Shown here piece by piece: positions 1 through 7,730 of a DNA stretch of 14,250 bases. The notes below the pieces were generated by a model. The model ran no database searches and was not told the origin of the DNA. It worked only from the letters and a program-made list of their open reading frames with translations. This stretch comes from Scytonema sp. UIC 10036 (lineage in GTDB: Bacteria > Cyanobacteriota > Cyanobacteriia > Cyanobacteriales > Nostocaceae): assembly GCF_009725235.1 (NCBI RefSeq), contig NZ_WJFC01000277.1:1-14250 (forward strand). Reading direction: 5' to 3'. Position 1 is the first letter of the stretch; every line of letters starts with the position of its first letter. The position numbers and the translations under genes are program-made.

Positions 1-18
1 CCCTACCCCCTATTCCCT
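1..18. repeat. C-rich short repeat at window edge
   Basis: CCCTACC/CCCTATT-type C-rich repeat ending four bases before the start codon of the first gene. It belongs to the same class as the C-rich stretch that closes the window (14212-14250) and is the complement of the GGTAGGG array at 12704. It occupies the place where a ribosome binding site would be expected. Confidence 0.6.
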
Positions 19-22
19 AAAA

Positions 23-1282
23 ATGCAGTTTTTTCTCAGAATTATGGCTATTGCGAGTTTAATTGTTTTAAATGCTTGTGTCTCAAGTTATACAGTTACA
101 GAAACCTCAAATGGTCATACTCCAACGACAACAACTACGTTGTTTGAAAGTGACAAAAATCACTCTGTATTATTGGCGGGTTTACCACAATCTATCCCCA
201 ATCGAGAGCTATTGGTTGCAAGTTGGGAAAGTTATCGCCAAAGATTTATCCAGGGTGATGGACGGGTGATTGATTATGAAGCGGGCGATCGCTCAACGAG
301 CGAAGGTCAAGCTTATGCCATGCTGCGAGCAGTTTTGGTGAATGACTTTGAGACTTTTGCCCTGACTTTAAAGTGGGGAGAAAATAATCTTCAACGACAA
401 GTCAACGGTAAGCGGACGGATAACTTGTGGGCTTGGAAGTGGGGACGAAATGTTGATGGTAACTGGGGTACTATCGATAGTAATTTTGCCAGTGATGGCG
501 ATATTGATGCGATTACTGCCTTGATTCTTGCTTCTCGGCGTTGGAATCGTCCTGAGTACTTGGAATTGGCAAAAGCTAAATTACAAGATTTGTGGAATCT
601 AGGGGTAACATCTGCGCCTCAAGGAAAGCGGTATTTGTTACCGGGACCTGCGAGTGCGTTTATCATTAATCAATCGACTCTTTACCTCAATCCTTCTTAT
701 TTCGCGCCTTATGCTTTTAGGTTGTTTGCTCAAGTAGATCCCAAACAAGATTGGTTGAGTTTGATAGACACGGGTTACGAGGTTCTGGAACAATCAACAC
801 AGCTTTCTACTGTTGGTTTGCCGAGTGACTGGGTGGCTTTGGATATGACAACGGGAAAATACCAAGCTTTACCGCAGTCGGAAGAATTGCAAACAGTATA
901 TGGTTTTGATGCTTATCGAGTTTGGTGGCGCGTGTCATTGGATGCTGCTTGGTTTAATTACCCACAAGCAAGGCGTTATCTTCAAACGTCTACGAAATAT
1001 TTGCAACAGTTATGGCGCGAGCGATCGCGTTTACCAGCACGTATAGATTTACAAGGAAAAGGTTTGGTGAATTATGAAGCTACAGCACAGTATGCCATGC
1101 TTTATGCTGCTTGGCAAATAGTAGAACCGCGACTGGCTCAAGAGTTGGTTGTGAAGAAGTTGCTACCTCAATACAAGCAGGGGGTTTGGGATGATAAATC
1201 TGCTTACTATACTCAAAATCTTGCTTGGTTAGGATTATTTCCTCCGTCGGTTATTTCTCAGCAGTTGTTAAGGGGTAAATGA
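23..1282 (+). CDS. bcsZ: GH8 endo-1,4-beta-glucanase lipoprotein (BcsZ-type cellulase)
   Basis: The 419-residue protein is a glycoside hydrolase family 8 enzyme. This family hydrolyses internal beta-1,4-glucan bonds by inversion, and in cellulose operons it trims or untangles the nascent chain in the periplasm. A short hydrophobic signal ends in the lipobox LNAC with Cys19, so a membrane-anchored lipoprotein is likely; a Thr/Ser-rich linker follows. Family landmarks are visible: the SEGQAY motif with Glu94 (expected proton donor), ASDGDID at about 156-162, and a YGFDAYRVWWR block with Asp296 (candidate base). The length is near that of BcsZ proteins. The ATG at 23 is chosen because it begins the signal peptide; no Shine-Dalgarno precedes it, only C-rich repeat. 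It lies 209 bp upstream of a bcsB-type gene and in the same direction, which supports a role in cellulose export. The family call is secure; the exact substrate is inferred. Confidence 0.88.
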   Translation: MQFFLRIMAIASLIVLNACVSSYTVTETSNGHTPTTTTTLFESDKNHSVLLAGLPQSIPNRELLVASWESYRQRFIQGDGRVIDYEAGDRSTSEGQAYAMLRAVLVNDFETFALTLKWGENNLQRQVNGKRTDNLWAWKWGRNVDGNWGTIDSNFASDGDIDAITALILASRRWNRPEYLELAKAKLQDLWNLGVTSAPQGKRYLLPGPASAFIINQSTLYLNPSYFAPYAFRLFAQVDPKQDWLSLIDTGYEVLEQSTQLSTVGLPSDWVALDMTTGKYQALPQSEELQTVYGFDAYRVWWRVSLDAAWFNYPQARRYLQTSTKYLQQLWRERSRLPARIDLQGKGLVNYEATAQYAMLYAAWQIVEPRLAQELVVKKLLPQYKQGVWDDKSAYYTQNLAWLGLFPPSVISQQLLRGK

Positions 1283-1283
1283 G

Positions 1284-1346
1284 CTATTTGTCATTTGTTA
1301 TTTGTCATTTGTCATTTGTCATTTGTCATTGGTTATTGGTTTTTTG
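1284..1346. repeat. Heptamer tandem repeat, TCATTTG type (9 units)
   Basis: Nine consecutive 7-bp units, mostly TCATTTG with variants CTATTTG, TTATTTG, TCATTGG and TTATTGG, begin two bases after the stop codon of the GH8 gene. This is the short tandemly repeated repetitive class typical of heterocyst-forming cyanobacteria. Seen directly by the strict 7-bp phase. Confidence 0.9.
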
Positions 1347-1370
1347 TCCAAGTTTCAGGAATTTGTAAAT

Positions 1371-1486
1371 AAAATCCACGCATCCAAAATCCAAAATCTA
1401 AAATCTAAAATCCAAAATCTAAAATCCACGCATCCAAAATCTAAAATCTAAAATCCAAAATCTAAAATCCACGCATCCAAAATCTG
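1371..1486. repeat. Compound heptamer array (CCAAAAT/CTAAAAT) with higher-order unit
   Basis: Runs of 7-bp CCAAAAT and CTAAAAT units are punctuated by CCACGCAT. The CCACG marker recurs at 1376, 1426 and 1469, giving larger units of 50 and 43 bp that differ by exactly one heptamer. The array ends six bases before the bcsB start codon, so it forms most or all of that gene's 5' leader. Confidence 0.9.
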
Positions 1487-1491
1487 GTCAT

Positions 1492-3777
1492 ATGAAGTTG
1501 TTGTTTGGTCTTTGTCAACTTAAGAAAAAAGCAATTCTTTTGACTGTTTGCTTTTTCCTGTTTCCTAATTCTCTACTAAGTGTAGAAGCTCAAGATAATG
1601 CTCGCAATAGAAAGGTTATACCTGGTGAAGAAAAAAAACTGATTACGTATAACCTTGAGTTTAATCGCAGTCCAATTGTTGGGAATCGATTGCGTTTGCG
1701 AGGAATGTATGCCCAAAGTCGTCTTGGCTTTACTCGTCCTCGTAGTTGGAAAATTAATAATGTAAAAGCCTTGATACGGTTCCAACATTCGCCTGCGTTA
1801 TATGCTAACCGTTCTAATTTGACGGTAATGGTTAATGATACGGCTGTGGGTAGTATTCCTCTGAATCGGAAACAGTCGCAAGTCAGTCAAATGCTGGTTA
1901 ATATTCCACCAAAACTTCTTCAAAATTACAATGAACTGAAGTTAGTGGCACAGCAAAATACTTCATCTCAGTGTACTGACCCTAAAGACCCAAATTTATG
2001 GACGGAGGTTTTACCAGATTCTAAATTAATTTTCAATTTTCAACGGCAGCCACTTCCTCTGAATTTTAGCCGTTATCCTTATCCTTTTTTTGATGAACTT
2101 GGTTTAGAGACCAATCATATTGTTTATCTACAGCCTACTCAGACAAGTCAGTATTGGTTAACGGCTACTGCTCGTTTGCAAGCGACTTTTGGAAGACTTG
2201 CAGATTTTCGTCCTTTAGAGACGAGCATGGTGACTGATGTTGCTGATGTCAAGCCCGAACAACGGTTGGCGATTATTGGGACTCCCAGCGAACAGCCTGT
2301 CCTAGCTTCTTTGAAATTACCTGTTCCTGTTGTTAACGGTCAAATTCTCGATCGCAGTAAGAATCCCATACCTGAGGATACTGGAGTATTAATTGCAACT
2401 ACTACTCAAGAAAAAGGGGGCGGTGCTCCTGTTTTGATTGCTACTGGTAATGGGTTGAAAGGTGTGATGAAGGCAGTACAGTTTTTAGTACAGCCAGACT
2501 TACGAAATATAGGTACGGGTTCGGTCATCTTAGTTAACCAAGTGAAAGATGTAGCATCGCCCGATCCGCGTGAATGGCCCCGCCACCTTCCAGAAGCAAA
2601 TTCTTTTAAACTCAATGACCTCACATCTCCACTTAATGGAGAACCATTGAGTGATGTCAGCGTCCGTGGTTCAGCCGCACCGCCAATTGAAATCGATTTC
2701 CGCGCTTTGCCAGATGACAGATTTTTGCGTGGCAGTTCTATGAACCTAGTTTATAGCTACGGTCCTCAAGTGAACCCCAGAACTTCTGCGGTGGAAGTTT
2801 TAATTGATGACAAATATGTTGGTGGCGCACGCTTATCTTCAGATGCTGGAGAAACTCGCAAACAGCTAAAAGTCGATTTACCAGCAAATTTACTGCACTC
2901 CAACTCTAAGATTCAGATATTCTTCCAGATGAATCCTAAAGATGCATTTGACAAACAAAATTGTACGACTGCAGCCGATCAACAACTCATTGGTACTGTG
3001 CATTCTGACACAAGCTTCGATTTAAAGCGAGAAGTTTCTGTAAAACTTCCAAATTTAAAACTCTTACAATTTGGTTTCCCGTTTGCTGCACCTCAAGATT
3101 TATCTAAAACGGCAATTGTTATGCCGCAAAACCCATCTGATACTGATATCCTCACTTTACTATCTCTTAGTGAAAGATTGGGACGCTTGAGCCAAGCGAA
3201 CTCTGTAAAATTAAAAGTGTTTACCCTAGAAACATTACCTGATACCATTCGCAAAAATGAGCATTTGATAGGCATAGGAACTCGCGAGAAATTTCCTTTA
3301 CCTGAAGTCTTTCAATCTACAGGTTTAAACTTAAACAATGCATTTGCTCGTATATCAGCGCAAGGTGCAATTCAAACTCCACAAGATACTCAAGGCATGA
3401 TTAAGCAAATCATATCTCCATGGAGTAAAGAACGGATTATCTTAGCCCTAACAGCACAAACAGAAGATGGTTTAGAGGGAGTTCGACAAGTGTTCGAGAA
3501 TGACCCCTGGTTCTATCAACTACAACAGGATACCGCACTTGTAAGTAGCGATCGTAAAGATCTCGCTCCTTATGATTCCAACGCTTACCAACTCAAATTT
3601 CTTCAAACTTCCGACTCAAGCACTCGTGTAGAGGATACAACTTTACTCAGCAAAATCTCAAGAGTTTTACAAGAAAATTGGCTCTTACTTCCTCTTGGGA
3701 TTTTAGGTGTATCGTTCTTACTTTATGGAATTGTCCAATTGTATTTAAAACGCCTTACTGTTGCTGACAGGAATTAA
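1492..3777 (+). CDS. bcsB: Cellulose synthase periplasmic subunit, BcsB family
   Basis: The 761-residue protein matches the BcsB layout: signal peptide (basic KKK then a hydrophobic core, likely cleaved near SVEAQ at 30-34), alternating carbohydrate-binding jelly-roll and flavodoxin-like domains, and a single C-terminal membrane helix (about 728-752) followed by a short basic tail. Family landmarks include FQHSPALY at about 97-104, the cysteine motif CTDPKDPNLWTEV in the first half, and its counterpart with NCTTAADQQLIGTV in the second half. In known systems BcsB sits in the periplasm, packs its C-terminal helix against BcsA and guides the glucan outward. It lies 144 bp upstream of the bcsA-type gene on the same strand. 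The leader is a repeat array with no clear Shine-Dalgarno. A c-di-GMP-binding role is sometimes attached to the family name, but the PilZ domain is in the partner protein. Confidence 0.9.
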   Translation: MKLLFGLCQLKKKAILLTVCFFLFPNSLLSVEAQDNARNRKVIPGEEKKLITYNLEFNRSPIVGNRLRLRGMYAQSRLGFTRPRSWKINNVKALIRFQHSPALYANRSNLTVMVNDTAVGSIPLNRKQSQVSQMLVNIPPKLLQNYNELKLVAQQNTSSQCTDPKDPNLWTEVLPDSKLIFNFQRQPLPLNFSRYPYPFFDELGLETNHIVYLQPTQTSQYWLTATARLQATFGRLADFRPLETSMVTDVADVKPEQRLAIIGTPSEQPVLASLKLPVPVVNGQILDRSKNPIPEDTGVLIATTTQEKGGGAPVLIATGNGLKGVMKAVQFLVQPDLRNIGTGSVILVNQVKDVASPDPREWPRHLPEANSFKLNDLTSPLNGEPLSDVSVRGSAAPPIEIDFRALPDDRFLRGSSMNLVYSYGPQVNPRTSAVEVLIDDKYVGGARLSSDAGETRKQLKVDLPANLLHSNSKIQIFFQMNPKDAFDKQNCTTAADQQLIGTVHSDTSFDLKREVSVKLPNLKLLQFGFPFAAPQDLSKTAIVMPQNPSDTDILTLLSLSERLGRLSQANSVKLKVFTLETLPDTIRKNEHLIGIGTREKFPLPEVFQSTGLNLNNAFARISAQGAIQTPQDTQGMIKQIISPWSKERIILALTAQTEDGLEGVRQVFENDPWFYQLQQDTALVSSDRKDLAPYDSNAYQLKFLQTSDSSTRVEDTTLLSKISRVLQENWLLLPLGILGVSFLLYGIVQLYLKRLTVADRN

Positions 3778-3782
3778 TTATA

Positions 3783-3841
3783 ACCGCAGATGAACGCGGA
3801 CAGACGCAGATAGGGATCTTTTATCTGCGTTTATCTGTGGT
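3783..3841. repeat. Long imperfect inverted repeat between bcsB and bcsA
   Basis: An inner perfect 9-bp stem (ACGCAGATA at 3804-3812 with TATCTGCGT at 3822-3830) is enclosed by an outer 9-bp stem with one G-T pair (3783-3791 with 3833-3841). The motif resembles the dispersed GCAGAT/ATCTGCG palindromic repeats common in cyanobacterial spacers. As RNA it would fold between the two cistrons and could affect processing or relative expression; that is inference. Confidence 0.75.
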
Positions 3842-3846
3842 AAAAA

Positions 3847-3921
3847 TCTCAAATCCAAAATCCAAAATCCAAAATCCAAAATCTCAAATCCAAAATCCAA
3901 AATCCAAAATCCAAAATCCAA
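3847..3921. repeat. TCCAAAA heptamer array, perfect 35-bp duplication, touching bcsA start
   Basis: Eleven 7-bp units in strict phase. The block TCTCAAA plus four TCCAAAA (3847-3881) is repeated exactly at 3882-3916. A final partial unit (from 3917) supplies the A of the bcsA start codon. No ribosome binding site can be found between the array and the ATG. Confidence 0.92.
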
Positions 3922-6516
3922 ATGTCTTCCTTCAATTCACCCCAACAACAAAGACGACCTAAATTAAGTCAATGGCTGATTGACCGTACACCTCGTTTCT
4001 TCGATCGCGCCTTGGAGAAAGTAGGTCTCAAATATTTTAAATGGCTTGTCTTACTGCTGCTTGTTATTTCAATTCCATTAATTGTTACCCAACTTAGAGT
4101 GTGGCAACAAGCAGTTATAGCTATCTTTTTAGTGATACTGGGACAATTAATCGTACAAGCAGAAGAACAAGAGTCTTCACCAGAAATTAGCCAATACTAT
4201 CACTTATTTATGGTATGGCTAAGTTTAGTCACTACACTCCGCTATCTTTTTTACCGCACAAGTTATACCCTCAATTTTGATGGCTGGCTAAATAGTATTG
4301 CTTGTGTGCTGCTATATAGCGCAGAACTTTACGCTGTTTTAACTTTGGTACTGGCATACTTTCAAACTTTAAAATTAAAAGACCGTCAGCCAATCGATAT
4401 CTCAACTATTCCGCAAGAACAATGGTTTACTGTTGATATTTATATCCCTACTTTTAATGAAGATGTTGAAATTGTTCGCAAAACTGTATTAGCAGCCATG
4501 GCTTGCGACTACGCACCAGGAAAAAAAAGCGTTTATGTCTTGGATGATGGTCGCCCAGAAAGATACAAAGAAGACGATCCGCGCCGTGAAAAGTTCCGTT
4601 CTAGACGGGAACAAATTCGCAAAATGTGCAACGAAATTGGCTGCACGCACATGACACGAGATAATAACGACCACGCTAAAGCAGGTAATATTAACAATGC
4701 TTTTCGTCAAACTGATGGCGATTTGGTGTTAATTTTAGATTGCGACCATATTCCATCGCGTCAATTTCTACTTAATACAGTAGGTTTTTTCTACGATCCA
4801 AAAGTGTCTTTTGTTCAAACTCCTCACTGGTTTTATAATCCCGACCCCTTTGAGCGCAATTTATTAACAGGCGGGAGAATTCCAGTTGGTAATGAACTGT
4901 TTTATAAGGTACTGCAAAAAGGGAACGATTTTTGGAATGCTTCCTTTTTCTGTGGTTCTGCTGCTGTCATTCGTAAATCCCACGCTTTAGAAGTTAGGGG
5001 AATTGCTGTGGAAACTGTGACGGAGGATTGTCATACAGCATTACAGTTGCACGCAAAGGGTTACAAATCTGTCTACTATGACAAAATTATGGTAGCTGGC
5101 TTAGCACCAGAAACCTATGCATCATATGTGGGTCAACAAGTGCGCTGGGCGAGAGGTATGGCGCAAATTTTACGCTTGGAAAATCCTCTGTTTAACCCAA
5201 ATCTTAAGTTAACACTTGCTCAAAGAATTTGTTACTTTAGTGCGACATCGCACTTCTTGTATGGTTACCCCCGAATTATTTACGCAGTTGTTCCCACCTT
5301 GTTTTTGTTATTTGGGATTAACCCCATTCAAGGTTTGGGTTTGGAAACTATTGCTTATGCTTTCCCCCATATTCTGCTAGCACTATTTACCAACCACATT
5401 ATCTACAAAACTGTTAGATTTTCCTTTTGGAATGAAATTTTTGAATTTGTAATGGCTTTCCAAGCAGGATGGGTAACGATGCTGGCACTCATCAATCCCA
5501 AACTAGGTTCCTTTAACGTAACTGACAAAGGAGTCAATGTCCGCAAACGCAGTTTTGACTGGCGCTCTATGCGGGGTTTGGTAGTGGTGATAGTGATGGT
5601 GATTGCTTCTTTATTTGCCGTTCCCTATTGGATTTTACTTCGCCCAGAAGATTGGCAAGCAGTTTTGGTTAACACTTTATGGTCTGGCTTTAACCTCATC
5701 TTACTGATAGCAGCACTGTTAGTTGCTCTAGAACAACCACAAATTCGTTCTGCTCACCGTTTGGCGCGGCGTCTCCCTGTTATCATTTCTTCTAACAATC
5801 AACAAATTGTTGGTGAGACTGTTAACATCTCAGAAACTGGGGCATTAATTTCCGTAGCATCTTGGGCAAATTTACCAGATGAAGTCGAAGTTGAGGTTCT
5901 TGGGGATTTTACAGCCCGTGTCTTGCTAACAGCAAGGGTTGTTCGAATTTCTCCCGTCAATGCGACAGAAACACATTTAGCAATTGATTTTGTTAATCCA
6001 AGTCGTGCCCAAATGGATAATTTAATTTTGGTTCTATATTCAGATGTGCGCCAGTGGTATTCCCAAACTAGACAAAATATAGATCAGCCATTTGTTTCTC
6101 TTGGGTTCTTGGCAACAAGTTTGGGTCGTTCTTTGCAGGATATAAAACACAGTACTCGTCATCTAGTCCGCAAGCAAGTCAGTGCTGTTGGCGAGGTTTA
6201 CTGGGATGGTCATTTCTTCCCTGGAGTTGCCACAGAACTCGGAGTCACGGGTTTGCGGTTGGAACTACAGGGTAGACAAGCGACAACGGGCGATCGCATA
6301 CTGAGGGACGACGACTTGAACAGGATGAGAGCTATCAAACCCATGGTTGGTCTGTTATTAAGCCAACAGATGGAAAACCTTCCACCAAGTAAGTTTGTTG
6401 TTGAAGTTTCTGCAGTTAAAGAAGAAAACGGTAGAATCGTGCTGGAGTTAAATTTCCCCCTGGAATTTCAACAACGGCAAAGTACCAAGGTTAAGCAACT
6501 TTTACAAGTCTTGTGA
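3922..6516 (+). CDS. bcsA: Cellulose synthase catalytic subunit (GT2) with PilZ domain, BcsA
   Basis: The 864-residue membrane protein transfers glucose from UDP-glucose to a growing beta-1,4-glucan and threads the chain through its own channel. The N-terminal membrane helices (about 40-150) precede a GT2 domain with all expected motifs: DDG (208-210), DCDH (273-276, metal-binding DxD), FFCGS (342-346), TED (367-369, catalytic Asp) and QQVRW (405-409, QxxRW). More membrane helices follow (about 438-605), then a PilZ domain with RxxxR (Arg613, Arg617) and NISETG (635-640), the c-di-GMP-binding signature. A further C-terminal segment (about 755-850) reads like a second, degenerate PilZ barrel. 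Allosteric activation by c-di-GMP is therefore likely. The start follows heptamer repeats directly. Cyanobacteria also have other cellulose-synthase-like GT2 proteins, but the adjacent BcsB and GH8 genes favour true cellulose synthase. Confidence 0.93.
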   Translation: MSSFNSPQQQRRPKLSQWLIDRTPRFFDRALEKVGLKYFKWLVLLLLVISIPLIVTQLRVWQQAVIAIFLVILGQLIVQAEEQESSPEISQYYHLFMVWLSLVTTLRYLFYRTSYTLNFDGWLNSIACVLLYSAELYAVLTLVLAYFQTLKLKDRQPIDISTIPQEQWFTVDIYIPTFNEDVEIVRKTVLAAMACDYAPGKKSVYVLDDGRPERYKEDDPRREKFRSRREQIRKMCNEIGCTHMTRDNNDHAKAGNINNAFRQTDGDLVLILDCDHIPSRQFLLNTVGFFYDPKVSFVQTPHWFYNPDPFERNLLTGGRIPVGNELFYKVLQKGNDFWNASFFCGSAAVIRKSHALEVRGIAVETVTEDCHTALQLHAKGYKSVYYDKIMVAGLAPETYASYVGQQVRWARGMAQILRLENPLFNPNLKLTLAQRICYFSATSHFLYGYPRIIYAVVPTLFLLFGINPIQGLGLETIAYAFPHILLALFTNHIIYKTVRFSFWNEIFEFVMAFQAGWVTMLALINPKLGSFNVTDKGVNVRKRSFDWRSMRGLVVVIVMVIASLFAVPYWILLRPEDWQAVLVNTLWSGFNLILLIAALLVALEQPQIRSAHRLARRLPVIISSNNQQIVGETVNISETGALISVASWANLPDEVEVEVLGDFTARVLLTARVVRISPVNATETHLAIDFVNPSRAQMDNLILVLYSDVRQWYSQTRQNIDQPFVSLGFLATSLGRSLQDIKHSTRHLVRKQVSAVGEVYWDGHFFPGVATELGVTGLRLELQGRQATTGDRILRDDDLNRMRAIKPMVGLLLSQQMENLPPSKFVVEVSAVKEENGRIVLELNFPLEFQQRQSTKVKQLLQVL

Positions 6517-6539
6517 TTATCAGTGACCAGTTCTACTCG

Positions 6540-6644
6540 TTCCCAGGCGGAGCCTGGGAATGCCTTCACGGAGGCTCCGCCTCCCGTACTCAAGAGATGC
6601 GAGGCAGAGCCTCAAACCATGTATTCCCAGGCTCCGCCTGGGAA
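6540..6644. terminator. Cluster of four GC-rich palindromes between convergent genes
   Basis: There are four short palindromes with 3-base loops. The outer two (6540-6560 and 6624-6644) have identical arms TTCCCAGGC/GCCTGGGAA and are exact reverse complements of each other because the loops are GGA and TCC. Two inner hairpins are GGAGGC-TCC-GCCTCC (6570-6584) and GAGGC-AGA-GCCTC (6601-6613). They fill the gap between the ends of bcsA and the convergent aldolase gene, so they could stop transcription from both sides, although no T-tract follows. They also look like a dispersed REP/MITE-like element. The palindromes are seen; the terminator role is inference. Confidence 0.6.
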
Positions 6645-6656
6645 CAAGGAAAGTTA

Positions 6657-7691
6657 TTAAACGCAGTACTTCCGAGCCGCATCAACCAGTGCTGCAATAT
6701 CTTTTTCTTCGGTACTAAAAGCAGTGACTAGCCTTACTGTTGTAGAATCTTCGACATCCCAACGGTAGAATTGAAAGCCATCATCTAAAAGATTTACAAT
6801 GACTTGTTCTGGCATTTGAACAAATATCTCGTTGGCTTCCACAGGATGGCGTAGGGTAATTCCAGGCAGTTTTGTTAACTTTTCGGCTAAATCTTTTGCC
6901 ATTTGATTGGCACGGGCTGCATTCTTCAACCACAAATCATTTTTGACGTAAGCTTCTAACTGCACTGACAAAAACTGCATTTTAGAAAACAAATGTCCGC
7001 TACGTTTGCGGCGATAGCTAAAGGTTTGTGCTAAATCGCGATTGAAAAATACAACGGCTTCTGCTGCCATTGCTCCATTTTTGGTTGCACCGAAGCATAA
7101 CACATCAACTCCAGCACGCCAGGTTATTTCTGCAGGAGTACATCTCAGGGTGACAACGGCGTTAGCAAAACGCGCACCGTCCATATGCAGTGGCAGTCCG
7201 TGAGAGTGTGCCACTTCAGCAATTTGAGCAATTTCTCCAATACTGTATACCGTACCGGCTTCACTTGCTTGAGACAAGCTAACAGCAGTAGGTTGAACGT
7301 GATGGACTATACCAGTACCAGCGCGAGCGATCGCACCCGCTAAATCCTTGGCGTTTATCTTGCCATGTTCTCCTTGCAGGGTTAGCAATTTTGCTCCGCC
7401 TGTAAAAAATTCAGGAGCACCGCACTCATCACAATTAATATGAGATTGATGGTGGCAGTAGATTGCTCCATAAGGAGCTGACATAACTGATAGAGCAAGT
7501 GCATTGGCAGCCGTACCTGTGGCTACAGGAAATACTAGTACCTCTGTCTCAAACAATTCGGAAAACAGATTATTTAAGTAATGAGTGCGATCGTCGTTAC
7601 CATAAGGCATAGCAACGCCATAATTGCATTCCACGAGTGCTGCCATAATTTCTGGAGATACCCCGACAACATTATCACTACAAAAGTTCAT
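6657..7691 (-). CDS. ltaE: Low-specificity threonine aldolase family PLP enzyme
   Basis: The 344-residue fold-type I PLP enzyme belongs to the beta-eliminating lyase/threonine aldolase family, whose usual reaction is L-(allo)threonine to glycine plus acetaldehyde. Visible landmarks are the N-terminal FCSDNVVGVSP, the TGTAAN phosphate-side loop (58-63), HxxxH near 81-84 (ring stacking), HMDGARFANA with Asp171 and Arg174, and FGATKNGAM with Lys204 as the Schiff-base lysine. Length and motif order match the family. The ATG is the only reasonable start because two in-frame TAG codons lie just upstream of it. No Shine-Dalgarno is at normal spacing; a GAGG sits about 22-25 bases upstream inside a hairpin loop. 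It converges on bcsA and has no evident link to cellulose. Substrate preference (threonine, allo-threonine, phenylserine) cannot be read from sequence. Confidence 0.88.
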   Translation of the reverse strand: MNFCSDNVVGVSPEIMAALVECNYGVAMPYGNDDRTHYLNNLFSELFETEVLVFPVATGTAANALALSVMSAPYGAIYCHHQSHINCDECGAPEFFTGGAKLLTLQGEHGKINAKDLAGAIARAGTGIVHHVQPTAVSLSQASEAGTVYSIGEIAQIAEVAHSHGLPLHMDGARFANAVVTLRCTPAEITWRAGVDVLCFGATKNGAMAAEAVVFFNRDLAQTFSYRRKRSGHLFSKMQFLSVQLEAYVKNDLWLKNAARANQMAKDLAEKLTKLPGITLRHPVEANEIFVQMPEQVIVNLLDDGFQFYRWDVEDSTTVRLVTAFSTEEKDIAALVDAARKYCV

Positions 7692-7730
7692 TAGCTACTA
7701 ACGCAAATATATATTCCTCATAGTAGCTAA
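7691..7730 (-). promoter_or_regulatory. 10-bp inverted repeat overlapping the aldolase start
   Basis: TTAGCTACTA (7691-7700) and TAGTAGCTAA (7721-7730) are perfect reverse complements around a 20-base AT-rich centre. In the aldolase mRNA the 3' arm includes the A of the AUG and the loop contains the only GAGG nearby. It could be an operator or a translation-controlling hairpin. The repeat is seen; the function is inference. Confidence 0.5.

Noticed and set aside
1284..1486. Repeat arrays as a possible CRISPR
   Set aside because: Units are 7 bp in direct tandem with no unique spacers; this is a heptamer short tandem repeat, not a CRISPR.
6513..6731. 72-codon + strand frame after bcsA
   Set aside because: It is made of translated palindromic repeats and overlaps the convergent aldolase gene.
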